A DNA stretch of 64,000 bases from Pyropia yezoensis (lineage: Eukaryota > Rhodophyta > Bangiophyceae > Bangiales > Bangiaceae), in the NCBI GenBank assembly GCA_009829735.1, contig CM020618.1, positions 38,416,894-38,480,893 of the forward strand. The letters are read 5' to 3'. The first letter of the stretch is position 1, and each line of letters starts with the position of its first letter. The translations under genes and the position numbers were made by a program. Shown here piece by piece: positions 19,459 through 30,051 of the stretch. The notes beneath the pieces were generated by a model, which saw nothing but the letters and a program-made list of their open reading frames with translations, had not been told where the DNA came from and searched no databases.

Positions 19459-22373
19459 GCTCTGACCAGGTTGGAGAACATGGCGACGCGACAGAGCGCA
19501 ACAACGGCCTTCCTTCGACCTTGTGCATCTGTGGCGGGTGACGATAGAATCCTCTTACTTTTTGAGCACGCCCGAGCTGAGATACATCAAGTATCTATGA
19601 TAGATAGCCCGCTTTGAACACTGTGCGTTCACAAGTCGCACGGTCCCATATCTGACCGTCAGCTGACAGTGATCAGAAGCGTTTAGAGTCGGCAAAGCAC
19701 AACTCCCACATAGGGTGCGCAGCCAAGTTCGCTTACCGAACCCCGCCCCTCTCGAATCGACGGTGGATGAGGTGGGCGCCAACTCGAGTGATCAGGGGAA
19801 GGTTGGGGAGCGGACGGCGCACCCATCATGGGTGCGCAGGGATGATCCTGGCAGTCTTGGATAGCCATGCGTATCCAGCTGGGCAAGGAGAGGCCCCGGG
19901 CTTGGAAGCTGCCATGTGGGCAACGGGGGGGGTCGCCCACCCTCCCACGGCGCGGTACGTTAGTGCATCCGTTTACGGATCGGTGACAAAAAAAACAACG
20001 ATCACAGCAATGCCTAAATTAAGTGGGGGACGGCCAGCCCCCTATCTGCCCACCCCCTGGTCTCCTTCGCGGCCCGCGTGGGTCTTCTCCGTCAGTTGTG
20101 CTGGCCACTGTACGCTGGGAAGAGTTTCCGTGGTTGTGACCGCATCATTCTGCTAAAAGACGATGGTAGCAAGCCGTCGATCAAGCAGAGGGTCTGGGAG
20201 CGGTGCGGAGGGTGAGCGTTGCTTCACTAGGAGCGGCTCGGACGGGGACTCCACATTCTGTTTCGATCGATCGTTCCCCGTGTAACCGGACCTATTATTA
20301 TTATTTTGTCAGCCGGCACGCACGGCCGCCAGGCCGTTGGCGAGCGGCTGACGCGGGGACGCGCGGCAGGACGGGGGGGGAGGGGCCGAACGGTCACGCC
20401 CGACGGCGCCTGCGCGGCGGTGCGTGGGCGGTGCCACTGTGGCGGACGTGGCGGAGCGGACGCGGATGTGGCGCCCGAACGGGCGTCACGCCAATGGTGC
20501 TGACTGGCGGGCGGCCCGGGGGCGGCCACCCGACACGAGGGGGGGCGCGCGCCCGCGCGCGCCCACGCGGGCAAGCCCCTCCCGACTACAATTCGACGAC
20601 ACCCCCCCCCTCCCCCCCGTGCGTCCCGTGGGCCCTGGCCCGCAAGGACGGGCGGGCCCACGACCACACGACTGGCCCATCGTGGGCTGGGCGGCGGGAC
20701 GTGCACCACCCTGCCCTGCCGGCGGTGCCGGCGCCAGCCGGTGCGGCCGACTACTTGGGGGCGCGGGGCGACGGCCAGCAGCCGGCCCGACAGGCCGGCA
20801 GCGTCCTTTGTCTTCTCGCGGCCCACCCTCCTCCCTGGGCGCCGCGCCGTCGTCAACGGCGGGCACCCACTGTACCTGTTTACCTTGTCCGACCCCGCGG
20901 GGCGCCACTCTTCGGGCGTGCGCGGGGCCGCTGTGCTTGTTTGTACCTGTCATGCATACCAACCACGCCGCGGGGGCACCGGACCACCCGCGGCACTGTA
21001 CCTGTTTCACGGGCGGCGGCCGCTCCCCCTCACCGGGGCGGCCGCCGCATGATCTACCTGCAGCATGCCGCGCCGAGGCGGTATGCGCCCATTGTCTTCT
21101 TTGCGGCCTGGGCGCGGGGCGGACGGCGGCGGTCCCTCGGGGAAGGGGGGGCCAGCCGGCGTTCCACCACGCGCCTGCGGCGTGACCGAGGTCACGCCCA
21201 AGCCCGCAGCCATGTTCACTCGCATCTTTGACTCCCGCAGGGCCGGCGTAGCCGGTCAGCCAGCTGCTTTGGGGGAGCTGGCCTAGCCTGCAAGAGGGAA
21301 GTAAAAACTGTCACGTTTCTTGGCGCACTCTCCCCTCGGCTCCCCTCGCTGGTTACCGTCGTTAACAGTCTTTCCCACGCCCCACGGCGCGGCCGCGGAT
21401 CAAATCGGGAGCGTTGCCTGATTGCGGCAGATCCGTCAGTGATTTTTTGCCAGCGAGGAGACGGATGACGTATTTTTATGTCCACGCCGTCCACCGTGGG
21501 GTGGGGGCAAGCACCAGGCCTGCAGTGAGGTGGCCCCCGCGGGCGTACAGTACATTTGTATATAGGGATGTAGCAATGACATTGTCGGCCTTCAAGGGGG
21601 GGTGGGCCAGCGCGGAGCTCTCTTTTTCCAGTACCCCGCCCGCCCAGCATCATGCGACCATGGTACCAGATCTCGAGCGAGGTGGCGGGCGCCCCCACGC
21701 CAACAGCTGGATGCTCGGATGTGCTGGCATCCGTGGGCCGTCCCCTCCCCACCCCCACCTCCCTTCCCACCCCTAGCCACCCACGTGGCACATCCACCGC
21801 CTCCTCCATTTTGTTGCCTCTGTACTCGTGTACCTACTGTTTGTACAGCGGGGTAGCACCCGCACAGCAGAGTGGGAAAGGCACCCGCCCCTGACGCGAC
21901 AGAAGGGGTGAGCGGGGAACGAGCATACGGGCGGGGCGGGGGGGGGCGGGGGCCCAACTCCCCACGACGAGCTCAGGCGGGTTGAGGGGGGGGCGGCAGG
22001 GCAAGGCGCCCTCGGCAGGAGCGCACCAGCGCGGGGGTGCCCGGCCGCCAAGCACTGGCCAGTCCACACAGCGGCGGCCGCCCCGCGGATAAGAGGGGCA
22101 GCTCCCTCGCGGGCGCCGCCAGCTACTCGGTGCGTCACGGGCAGCCGCCCAAGGCGCGGGGGCCTGCAAACAGACCAAGGTCGCGTGTGCACGTCGCGGG
22201 CAGGCATCCCCCCCTCTTGAGCGCCACCCGCCCCACCCCTTGACGGCCGAGGGGTCGACACCCCGGCTTCCCCCCCGCCCTCTGTCGTTCCCTCCACTCT
22301 TTTGGCTCCGACACTCGTCGACTGTCCCCTGGGGGCGCCGGGTGCGCGGCGCCCTCGCAACCCGACGCGCGCC
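19459..22373. other. Long intergenic region
   Basis: No family signature in any frame; 300-codon frames on both strands at 20.2-22.3 kb are Pro/Arg/Gly-rich noise. Contains a TTATTA microsatellite at 20291-20303, two copies of CACTGTACCTGTTT (about 20868 and 20994) and a GTACAGTACATTTGTA motif at about 21545. Confidence 0.5.
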
Positions 22374-23206
22374 ATGGTCCACCACTCCCTCGGACGGCTG
22401 CAGTCGCCGCGCAAGACCTGTGCGGCCGGGGCGGCGACGGCGGCTGCCGTTGCCGCCGCGGTCGTGACCATCATGGCCGTCGCGGCCGCGGCAACGGCGG
22501 TGGCGGTGGCAGGGGCGCGCCGCGCGGCGGTGACGGCGTCGCCGCCGCGGTCCGCCGCCGTCGCACAGCAGCCGGCCACCCTCCCCACGCCGGCGGTGCG
22601 TGCGCTGGACGTGGCGGCCATTGGCAACATCCTCTTTGAGCTGCGGTGGGAGCGACAGGACTTCCGCTGCCCGCGGACCTTCTTCCTGGGCAACGCCACA
22701 CCCGTGGCAGAAGTGCCGTCCCCCAGCGTGCGACTCTTCCCGGGGGAGGGAATCCGTCACAACGGTAGCTTGTGTGTCGGTGGGGGTCTTCTGGTGGTGA
22801 CCGTCGAAGCGCTTCGGAATGACCAAACAATGACCCGCCTTGACGAATCCACCATGGCGACACGTCTGCGGAGCGACCGGTGGACAAGCGAAACCCTAAC
22901 GTGGGCGTCGCTGGTCGGCCTGGATATGGACTCTTGGACGTGCTATGGCCGGTCAATGTGGAACGACTTTGCCGTTGCGTACTTTGGCGATGCCTCTTAC
23001 CTTTTCCATGAAGATGAAGGAGGGTGGAACACCCGGCTCCCTCCAGGGCACCGGCATATGATGGTGATCACACCCGAGGACGGCCTTTGGTGCCTGTTGA
23101 GCGCGCCCCCCATCCGGGCCACCGTTATCGAGACAGGGAGCCCCGACGAGGGCGACGGGAGCACGGGCAGCGCAGCACCGGATGCAGCCGGTCGCGACGG
23201 GGACGA

Positions 23207-23239
<33 letters not shown>

Positions 23240-23801
23240 CGGCGAGCCGGCGCCTGCGGCGGGTGAGGACGCCAGCGGCCTGTCCACGGGCGCCACTGTT
23301 GGCGTCAGCGTCGCTGCCACTGTGGCCACTGTCGTTGCCGCCGTCGTGGTCGTTACGCTGGTGGTACGGCGGGCGCGCCGCGGCGGGGACGCTGGCGGGG
23401 GTGGCGACACCGCCGCCGCGGCGGGGGGGAAGGAGGGTGACGGCGCGCCTCCCCCGCCGCCGTCGCCGCCGCTCCCACCCGCGCAAGACCCCCGGGCGGT
23501 GGGGTACCCCGCCGGCGTTGGCGCCCCGCGGGGCTTCTGGGCAGCGCCGCCCGCGGCGGCGGCGGCGGCGGCGGGGCCCCCTCCGAAAGGCGCGGCCGCG
23601 TTTTTACCGATGGGGGGGAACGGGTGTGTGAAGGGAAGAGGGGGCGGGTGGACCACTGGGGGGGGGGGGGGGGGGGGGGGTGGTCCCGCCCGTGACGGGG
23701 GTGGTGGAAGCGAAGGCAGCGGCGGTGGCGGCGGCAGGCTCTCGTTGGACGTCTCGCCAACGCCGCCGCCCATGCCTGTCTCCCTCCTCACCCAATCGTA
23801 G
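22374..23801 (+). CDS. Two-TM membrane protein of unknown function
   Basis: The ATG at 22374 (context GCC-ATG-G) gives 475 aa. Residues ~18-45 are a long Ala/Val-rich hydrophobic segment after Arg/Lys, a signal anchor or signal peptide. Residues ~75-250 form a probable lumenal or extracellular domain with Trp/Phe-rich stretches, two Asn-glycosylation sequons (GNAT, HNGS) and Cys at FRCPRTFF, SLCVGG, WTCYGR and LWCLLS. An acidic/Gly linker precedes a second TM helix (~306-330, VGVSVAATVATVVAAVVVVTLVV followed by RRARRGG as stop-transfer). The ~140-residue cytoplasmic tail is Pro/Gly low complexity. The layout suits a type I receptor-like or cell-surface protein. I do not recognise the lumenal domain. 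Confidence 0.6.
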
Positions 23802-24449
23802 CGCCAATGTCGCAGGGACTGGGGGGACGGCTGTCCCTGGGGGGGGTCTAGCTCGGGCGGCCGTCCGTTTCGAGGTACGGGTGTCAGTTGGAGGGCGGGG
23901 AGGTTGCGGTGTGGTGTGGGCGTCGGGAGGGGGCGCTGTTTGGGAGGGGGGGGCGGGGGGGGGGGGCGAAGGTCGGGCGGCAGCCTCGATGGACCAATCG
24001 GCGAGGGGGCATCCGTCCGTGGGGGACACACAAGCTGCGTGGGGGACACACAAGCACCGGTACCGGTGAGGAGCGCATTGCTCGGTAATATTAAAGTGAA
24101 ACGGGCAGCAGCAGCCCAGCACGATGGGAGGCGGCGCCGGGGCCAAAAAAAAGAGGGAACACTCAAAGCGAGTCGAGCGTATGTACGCAGGCGTTGGTCC
24201 TTCTCTCTTTCGCGAGCGATGCCCCCACGCTCCTATGAAGCAGGCGGGTAGGCGTGCAATCGTGGGCACAGCCCCCAGTCCCCCGCTCACACCCCCGCTT
24301 ACTTGCGCTTCCCGGCGGTTGATGACGCGTAGGGGCTGCAGGAGCAGCCGGCTCACTTTCCGGCTTCTGCTGCAGCCGCGCGTTGCGCGGGTCAGCGTGG
24401 ACGCGGCGGTGCGTGCGGTGTCGCCTTGCTCTGCACGTGGCGGAACCCT
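23802..24449. other. Intergenic
   Basis: G-runs at 23940-23965 and two copies of GTGGGGGACACACAAGC at 24022-24055. No gene was recognised. Confidence 0.5.
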
Positions 24450-24950
24450 CTTGTCCCTGCGTGGCGTGCCGGCTGTCGGCGCTTTGCCGCCGCCAGGCCG
24501 ACCAAGCGCTGCTGCCGGTTGCCCACGCCTTGGCCGCCAGCTGCAGCTGCGGGTTCTCCCTCCCGCTCCACCGCAGCCCACGGCGCGGGCGCCGCCGCGG
24601 CGCCCGACGCGGCGTGCCAGACCGTGTCTGGGTCGTTGGCGGGGCGGTCAAACACCGCCCCCTCCCCCCGGCAAGTGGGATGTCCGGCCAGCTGACCATC
24701 TTGCGGACCCGCCCCCCGGGGAATACCTACACGTCCGCCACCGTCGCATGCCGCACATCATCGACCGCCGCCACTGCTCCCCCCACCGCCAGTCCACCCG
24801 CCCAGTGGGAGAGGAGATTGCCGGTGAACGCTCATTTTCGCGTCGTCCCAGTCGATAAAGAAGAGGCCGCGGAAGGCATCTGCCAGGTGGTAGGCCAACG
24901 GGATGGTCTTGGAGGCGTCGTCGAGCCCCACGCCCAAACGACCGCACCCG
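24450..24950 (-). pseudogene. Decayed copy of the fucosyltransferase-like gene
   Basis: On the minus strand three successive frames match the middle of the intact genes at 26.3 and 31.7 kb. Frame 1 has VGLDDASKTIPLAYHLADAF and LFFIDWDD (intact: GLGDVFKSITLAYQMAVATR and LFFIDWDD). Next comes nucleotide-level similarity over the GGGCGGGTGGACTGGCGGTG block. Then DPDTVWHAASG and LVGLAAAKRR in another frame (intact: DPDAVWRAASG and LGGLAAARAA). The N-terminal anchor and the C-terminal third are absent. Frameshifts and loss of both ends make this an old partial duplicate, inverted relative to the intact pair. Confidence 0.75.
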
Positions 24951-26315
24951 GTTGCGCATCCTCCGGTGGCGGCAGCCCCGCAGGCCGCCCCCCCCCCCCA
25001 GCCAGCAGGGTAGCCTGACATCTTTGCGCCGCGGCTGCTGCGGCGGGTGCCGCCGCCCCGCGTGACCGTGTCGCCGCCGTCGCCGAGCGCCACAACTTAC
25101 TGGCCGTCGGCCGTTTCGCCCGTAGATCATGGAGCCGGGCACCGGCTCCCTCCTTGTCGTCCAATCTATTTAGCAGGTATTTTACTACTTACCACGCACG
25201 TGCCAACCTACAATCACAAATGTGATGTCTGTGTGTAATCCCGTGTTTCCAGCTCTCTGATTGGTCAAGATGTTCACTAATTTCATTTACAAAATTCGGT
25301 GAAATAAACTATTGTCGATTGGTGCAGCGCACGCACAGGCTACCTACGTAGCCGCTTGCCCGACGAGAAGCCAGACCGTCAGCTCGGTGGGCGACGCTGA
25401 CATGGCAGCGTATGTTTCCCAACGCCGCGCGGGGGCGGCGCCGACGATGCCATTCGCGACTACGCGCCCTACCTACGTATCCATACATCAATAGACACTG
25501 GTTGCATCGTGCTGACGAGCGTCAACAGTGATCCAGGGCACAGCGGCGGCGGCAGCGGCGGGCGCCGACGGCCCGCCGCTGCCAGCAGCCCATCACCCCA
25601 TCATAGCGGGGTGTGGCGCCCCCACCGCCCCGCGCGGCCGCCACCTGGCGGGCGAGCGACGGCGGGCCGCGACGAGCGGCGGCGTGGGCGCGCGTGGGGG
25701 GCGCGCCCCCCCCAACGCTGCCGTCGTGCGTCAACTTCCCCCCCCGTCTCCCGCAGGCACTGGCGGCGCAAGGCCCCCAGGGTGGGAGGGGGGGGCCCGC
25801 GCGGCGTCGGCGCTTCAAGCACGCGGGAGGCCGCCCCGCTCTACGCGCGTCAGCACCCCCCCCTGCACGGCCACGGCACGCCACACCCTCCCGCCCGCCG
25901 GCGGCGGCAGGCTTCCCCCCCCCACCCCCCCCCGCCCCCGCAAGTGTGGGGCTGCAGGCCGCGGGGGGGCTTGGATGGGAGAGCATGTGCGGGGGGTGTG
26001 CGGTGAATGGAGAGTGGGACGGGGGGGGGGAATGGAGACTGGGGGGGGGGGGGGGGGGCGGCAGCGGCCACCCCCACTTTCATGGGGCAGCCGCCGACTC
26101 GCCATAAGAGGGTCTGCGGTGCAACATACCCTCGCCACCTTTCCCCCCACCCCCCCCCCCCCCCCCCAGCCGCAGTGCGCGTCCCCCCCCTCCTCCTACC
26201 GTCGACATCGCCGCCGGACCCCTTTCCCCCAGGCCTTTCCCCTCCCGCCCCCCCCCCCTCCCTCCTTCCCTCCGCTGCCGCCGCATCAGCCACACCCCCG
26301 TGGGCGTCTCTCGGG
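24951..26315. other. Intergenic, upstream of glycosyltransferase A
   Basis: An AT-richer island at 25165-25320 and strongly C/G-rich low complexity at 25530-26300. A plus-strand frame is open from 26007 into the gene but lacks conserved sequence before 26316. Confidence 0.5.
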
Positions 26316-27986
26316 ATGACGGCGGTGGGCGGGGGCAGGGCCGCCCGGCGCGGTCCCCCCCCCCAGCCGGGCGCCCCCGCCGGGCCGGCGGCGGCCAAGG
26401 CCCGGCGGCCCGCCATGGCCGCCGCCGTCGCCGCCGTCGTTGCGCTCGGCGGCGGGGTGGTGCTCGCCGCCGCCGCCGCCACGGGCGTCTTCCCGCAGGC
26501 GGGGAGCCCCTCTGCCGCGTGGGCGGGGCAGGGGGGGCACCCGCCGTGGGCCGCCCGCCCCCGACACTGGGTCGCCCCCGCACCGCCGCCGCCCGTCGCC
26601 ACCGCCCCTGGTCAAGGGGACGCCGCCGCCGCCGCCGCCGCCGCCGCCGTTGCCCCTGCCCCCCGCTCGGTGGAGGCTCCCAAAGCGGCGCCGGGGCGCC
26701 CGCCGCAGCCACCCCCCCCGCTGCGCACCACCCCCTCCCCGGTGTCCACCGCCCCATTTTCGCACTGGGTGCCTGCGGTGCGGCACCTGCTGGAAGAGGA
26801 ATACCCCGCGTGGCACGCGGCGCAGGCGGCCAACGCGTCGGTGCCGGTGCTCGTCTACACCTACCAGACGTTCGGCAATGAGCGGGGGCCGCCACAGGGG
26901 ATGGGCCTCGGCGACGTCTTCAAGTCCATCACGCTCGCCTACCAGATGGCCGTTGCCACCCGCCGCCTCTTCTTTATCGACTGGGACGACGAAGAGTGGG
27001 CGCTCACCGACGTGCTCGTCCCCGCCGGGCGGGTGGACTGGCGGTGGGCGGCGGTGGCGGGGGTGCACGGCCGCCGGGAGGCGGTGGCCGTGGATGGGCT
27101 GGTGTCCCCAGACGGGCCCCGGCGGCTGGTCAATGGGTCGGCCATCCCCCTGCCGGGGGGGGGCGCCTTTGACGTCCGCGCCGATGACCCCGACGCGGTC
27201 TGGCGCGCCGCGTCGGGGGGCGGGCCGGCGCCGGTGCTGCGGTGGCGGGTGAATGGCAACCCGCTGCTGGGATCAATGGCGGACAACCCCCACCTGGGCG
27301 GCCTGGCGGCGGCGCGGGCGGCGCGGGCGGGCAGCCACTTCAAGTCCACCTGGTACGAGGCGCAGGTGGTGGACGTCAGCCGGCTGCTGTTTGCCCCCTC
27401 CCCGGCGCTCTCCGCCGCCGCCGCCGCCGAGCGGGCGGCGCTGGGCATGGCGCCGGCCGCCCGCTACGTGGGCGTCCACGGCCGCTTTGGGGGTCCGCTC
27501 ATGCGGGAGCGCCTCGCCGGGTGGCGCGCGTGGGATGTGCCGCTGCCGGTCGCCGCCGCCGGCCTGGCCGACTGCGTGGCGGGCAAGGCCGCCGCGACGA
27601 TGGCGCACGCCGGGTGGGTGCGGACGGTGCCGTGTCGCCTCCACTATGGGCGCGCCTGGGACGGGGCGGCCGCCGCCACCGTGACGGGGGTGTACGTTGC
27701 GTCAGATACGCCGGCCTTTGCGGCCGCCTTCCGCGCCGAGGCCACCCGCCGGGGGTGGGCGGTGGCCGTGTCCCGGCAGCGGGCCGCCCACATTGGCAAA
27801 ATGGCGCGGGATCCGGGCGGGACGGGCGCGCGGCGGCGGGCCCTCTTTGCCGCGCTGCTGGACATTGCGCTGCTGGGGGGGGGGGACGCGCTCATTGGCG
27901 TCGCGTCGGGCTTTTCCGCCACCGCCTATGGGCTGACCAACACGTCCTCGCTGGTGTGGCTGTCGGCACCCCAGCCACCACAGTAA
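26316..27986 (+). CDS. Fucosyltransferase-like type II glycosyltransferase, copy A
   Basis: 556 aa from the ATG at 26316, chosen because similarity with copy B begins just after it and a type II anchor follows (residues ~33-59). A Pro/Ala stem leads to the catalytic part. GLGDVFKSITLAYQMAVATRR and LFFIDWDDEEW resemble the GLGDRLRGI...FLIDW region of GT23/NodZ-like fucosyltransferases. VGVHGRFGG (His388, Arg390) resembles the H-x-R motif that contacts the GDP-sugar. The C-terminal ALFAALLDIALLGGGDALIG and SGFSATAYGL resemble the last conserved motif. It would act in the Golgi on glycoprotein or wall glycans. The acceptor is unknown and the family assignment rests on motifs only. The frame is intact. 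Asn-glycosylation sequons include NASV and NTSS. Confidence 0.7.
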   Translation: MTAVGGGRAARRGPPPQPGAPAGPAAAKARRPAMAAAVAAVVALGGGVVLAAAAATGVFPQAGSPSAAWAGQGGHPPWAARPRHWVAPAPPPPVATAPGQGDAAAAAAAAAVAPAPRSVEAPKAAPGRPPQPPPPLRTTPSPVSTAPFSHWVPAVRHLLEEEYPAWHAAQAANASVPVLVYTYQTFGNERGPPQGMGLGDVFKSITLAYQMAVATRRLFFIDWDDEEWALTDVLVPAGRVDWRWAAVAGVHGRREAVAVDGLVSPDGPRRLVNGSAIPLPGGGAFDVRADDPDAVWRAASGGGPAPVLRWRVNGNPLLGSMADNPHLGGLAAARAARAGSHFKSTWYEAQVVDVSRLLFAPSPALSAAAAAERAALGMAPAARYVGVHGRFGGPLMRERLAGWRAWDVPLPVAAAGLADCVAGKAAATMAHAGWVRTVPCRLHYGRAWDGAAAATVTGVYVASDTPAFAAAFRAEATRRGWAVAVSRQRAAHIGKMARDPGGTGARRRALFAALLDIALLGGGDALIGVASGFSATAYGLTNTSSLVWLSAPQPPQ

Positions 27987-28219
27987 TAGCTGCCACGCAC
28001 TAAAGCACAGTTCCCTCTGGGAGGGCTCAAAGACTCCATTCTCGATTCTCGACGCCGTCAGAGAGTCAAGAGCTCTTTGAAGCTCAGTCCAATCTGATGT
28101 GGCCGGAAAGGCTCCCTGAGAGGGTCAAGCACAGCCTGGTACTGTACAGTAGTCAATGCGGCCACGCCTCTCACAAATCTGGACCTGAACACTCTCGCCT
28201 GTGCACACTCACCGTCTCT
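27866..28219 (+). repeat. 3' segment shared with copy B (354 bp, one mismatch)
   Basis: From the last ~120 coding bases through ~230 bp past the stop, this matches 33228-33581 with a single difference (CTCAAAGAC against CTCACAGAC near 28026). The upstream coding regions are clearly more diverged. This indicates recent gene conversion or a conserved 3' UTR. Confidence 0.85.
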
Positions 28220-28359
28220 GCGACCTGCCCTGTCTCCATAATGTAGAGTTGAGTCGTGCATACATACCTATTCTATGTTTCTTCTGGGAAAAAAGACCAT
28301 GAAAGTGAGAGAGAGCCACAAAGGGAACAAACGGACTGGAGCTGCATGCCGCAGCTGCG

Positions 28360-28840
28360 CAGTAGTGCTTAAAGGGAGGTTTAGGAAAACGCCCTAAATC
28401 GGGTTTGCGGGTTGCGGATCCGATTGCGGACCCCCTCTCACGGTACCGTCCGCCCCAGCATTCTCTATTTTTTTTTCGTACTTTCCGTGGCCGTCACGTC
28501 GGGCGACGTACGCGCTGCATACGACCATCACGTGAAGCACCATGCGCTGTGCTACAAGGGCATACAACGCGGCAGGGCGTATGTCTCCCGACCATCACCG
28601 TCGTGTGCGCCCCACAGCAGCTGTCAAAACAGACGCGCAGAATATTGTGGGAACGAGAAACCCGCTGTGGCAGGGGCCTAAAAACGCTAATTTCTCAGAT
28701 GGAGGTGCTGGACGTTAAAGAGTGCTGGTTGGCTGATACTCGCCCAGTCATCAAAACCAGACCGCGTGCTGAGTTTTTGCCTGCGGGTCTATAAACAGGT
28801 CAAAATAAGCTTTTCCTGAACCTCCCTTTAAGCACCACTG
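28360..28840. mobile_element. MITE-like element, copy 2 (internal deletion)
   Basis: 481 bp with ends CAGTAGTGCTTAAAGGGAGG and, in reverse complement, CAGTGGTGCTTAAAGGGAGG. It is near-identical to copy 1 at 16199-16826 over most of its length but lacks about 140 bp before the right end. GCTGCG flanks both ends, offset by one base on the right, a possible remnant of a target duplication. It sits between glycosyltransferase A and the F-box-like gene. Confidence 0.75.
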
Positions 28841-29265
28841 CGCTGCGGCCAGCAGAGGGTTCCGCCACAGACACAAAAAGAAACGAGTCGGACAAGGGCA
28901 GTCCTGACAATGTTTTTTCCGTCCGCCACCGCGCGTCGGTGGCGTGCGCGCCGTCGGCGGGCCGTTCTCGCGCTCACCGCCCGCTCGCACGGTCGGCCGC
29001 GCACCCCGTGGCACGCGGCCAATCGCACCGGCAGCGGTCCAACGCGGGCGCGCGGGTCTGCTTGCCACGCCGCCGCGCCGCCTCCCTGCCCTCACCGACG
29101 CGCCGCCGCCCGCCCTTGCGCACGCTCTGCCTGCCCCTCACGCGGCGTTCCCTCCTTTCCACCCGACCGCCCCCCCGGCCACGCCGATCCCCTGCACGCC
29201 CCGCCGCCCAAGCTGCACCGGCTTCCCCCCCCCCCGCCCATCTCCCAACTCTAACCCCGCCCCCT
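28841..29265. other. Upstream region of F-box-like gene
   Basis: Pyrimidine-rich sequence leading into the ATG at 29266. No TATA box seen. Confidence 0.4.
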
Positions 29266-30051
29266 ATGGCGGCCACGTTTTCTGACCTCCCGGTCGAAGT
29301 GGTGGAGCTGATCGGCAGGGCCCTCCTCCGGTCCTGCTACGTCGGTGTCCACGGGGGGCGCTGCCACCCGCAGGCGTTTCTACAAAGCAAGCCGTTTACG
29401 GACAAAGTACCTGTCCCATCCAATGGGGTGACGCTGCTCGACCTCCTCTTGGTGGACGCCCCAACATGGGCAGCCGCCGCGGCCGCGTCACGGGCGAGTC
29501 GATCCCTGCGAGGCGCCCTGCTGTCCGCCGTGGGGGGGTTGGTGCTGCCGTGGTGGGGCAACCCCGACGCGGGGGAGCGCGCAATTATGAAGAGCGGCTG
29601 CAGCTTTCTGTGGACCTGCCCACAGCTGCGCCGCGGGCTGGAGGTGTGGGGGAGCCCGACGGACCCGCGGTTCTTCCTGCGGTGGAACGGGGCGAGCACC
29701 GCCGGAGCGGTGGCGGGGGCGGCGCGGTCGTGCCCTCCAACGGAGACGGCAGTTGTGCCCAGGCTGGCGCGGGAGGATGAGGTGCCGCTGCTGCTGGCGG
29801 TGCGTCAGCACCTTGGGGCGGACGTGGTGCGGGTGGTGATTGTCAAGGAGGAACCGCCCAGCAGTGGCGGGGATGACGCCGCCATGGGCAGTTTTCCCCA
29901 GCTGCGACGCCTTGTGCTCTATGATCATGCGCGAGGCGATGCAAAGGACCCGGATCTGTTCCAAGACGAGGCGTTTGGCTTCTGGCGCGATCAGAGCGCC
30001 ATTAGAGACTTTTCAGCAGGTACGGATGTGGGATGGCGTGGATTTGAGTGA
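29266..30051 (+). CDS. F-box-like protein, 261 aa
   Basis: The ATG at 29266 follows a C-rich leader. The N-terminus (FSDLPVEVVELIGRALL) matches the first helix of an F-box. A ~45-residue insert separates it from a region resembling the remaining helices (LLDLLLVDAPTWAAAAAASRASRSLRGALL). The rest (PWWGNPDAGERAIMK, FLWTCPQLRRGLEVWG, DPRFFLRWNG, QLRRLVLYDHARGDAKD) resembles no repeat domain I can name. If the F-box is real the protein would be an SCF substrate receptor. The insert makes the assignment tentative. It lies between the tandem glycosyltransferases, so it was either included in the duplicated block or inserted after it. Confidence 0.55.
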   Translation: MAATFSDLPVEVVELIGRALLRSCYVGVHGGRCHPQAFLQSKPFTDKVPVPSNGVTLLDLLLVDAPTWAAAAAASRASRSLRGALLSAVGGLVLPWWGNPDAGERAIMKSGCSFLWTCPQLRRGLEVWGSPTDPRFFLRWNGASTAGAVAGAARSCPPTETAVVPRLAREDEVPLLLAVRQHLGADVVRVVIVKEEPPSSGGDDAAMGSFPQLRRLVLYDHARGDAKDPDLFQDEAFGFWRDQSAIRDFSAGTDVGWRGFE

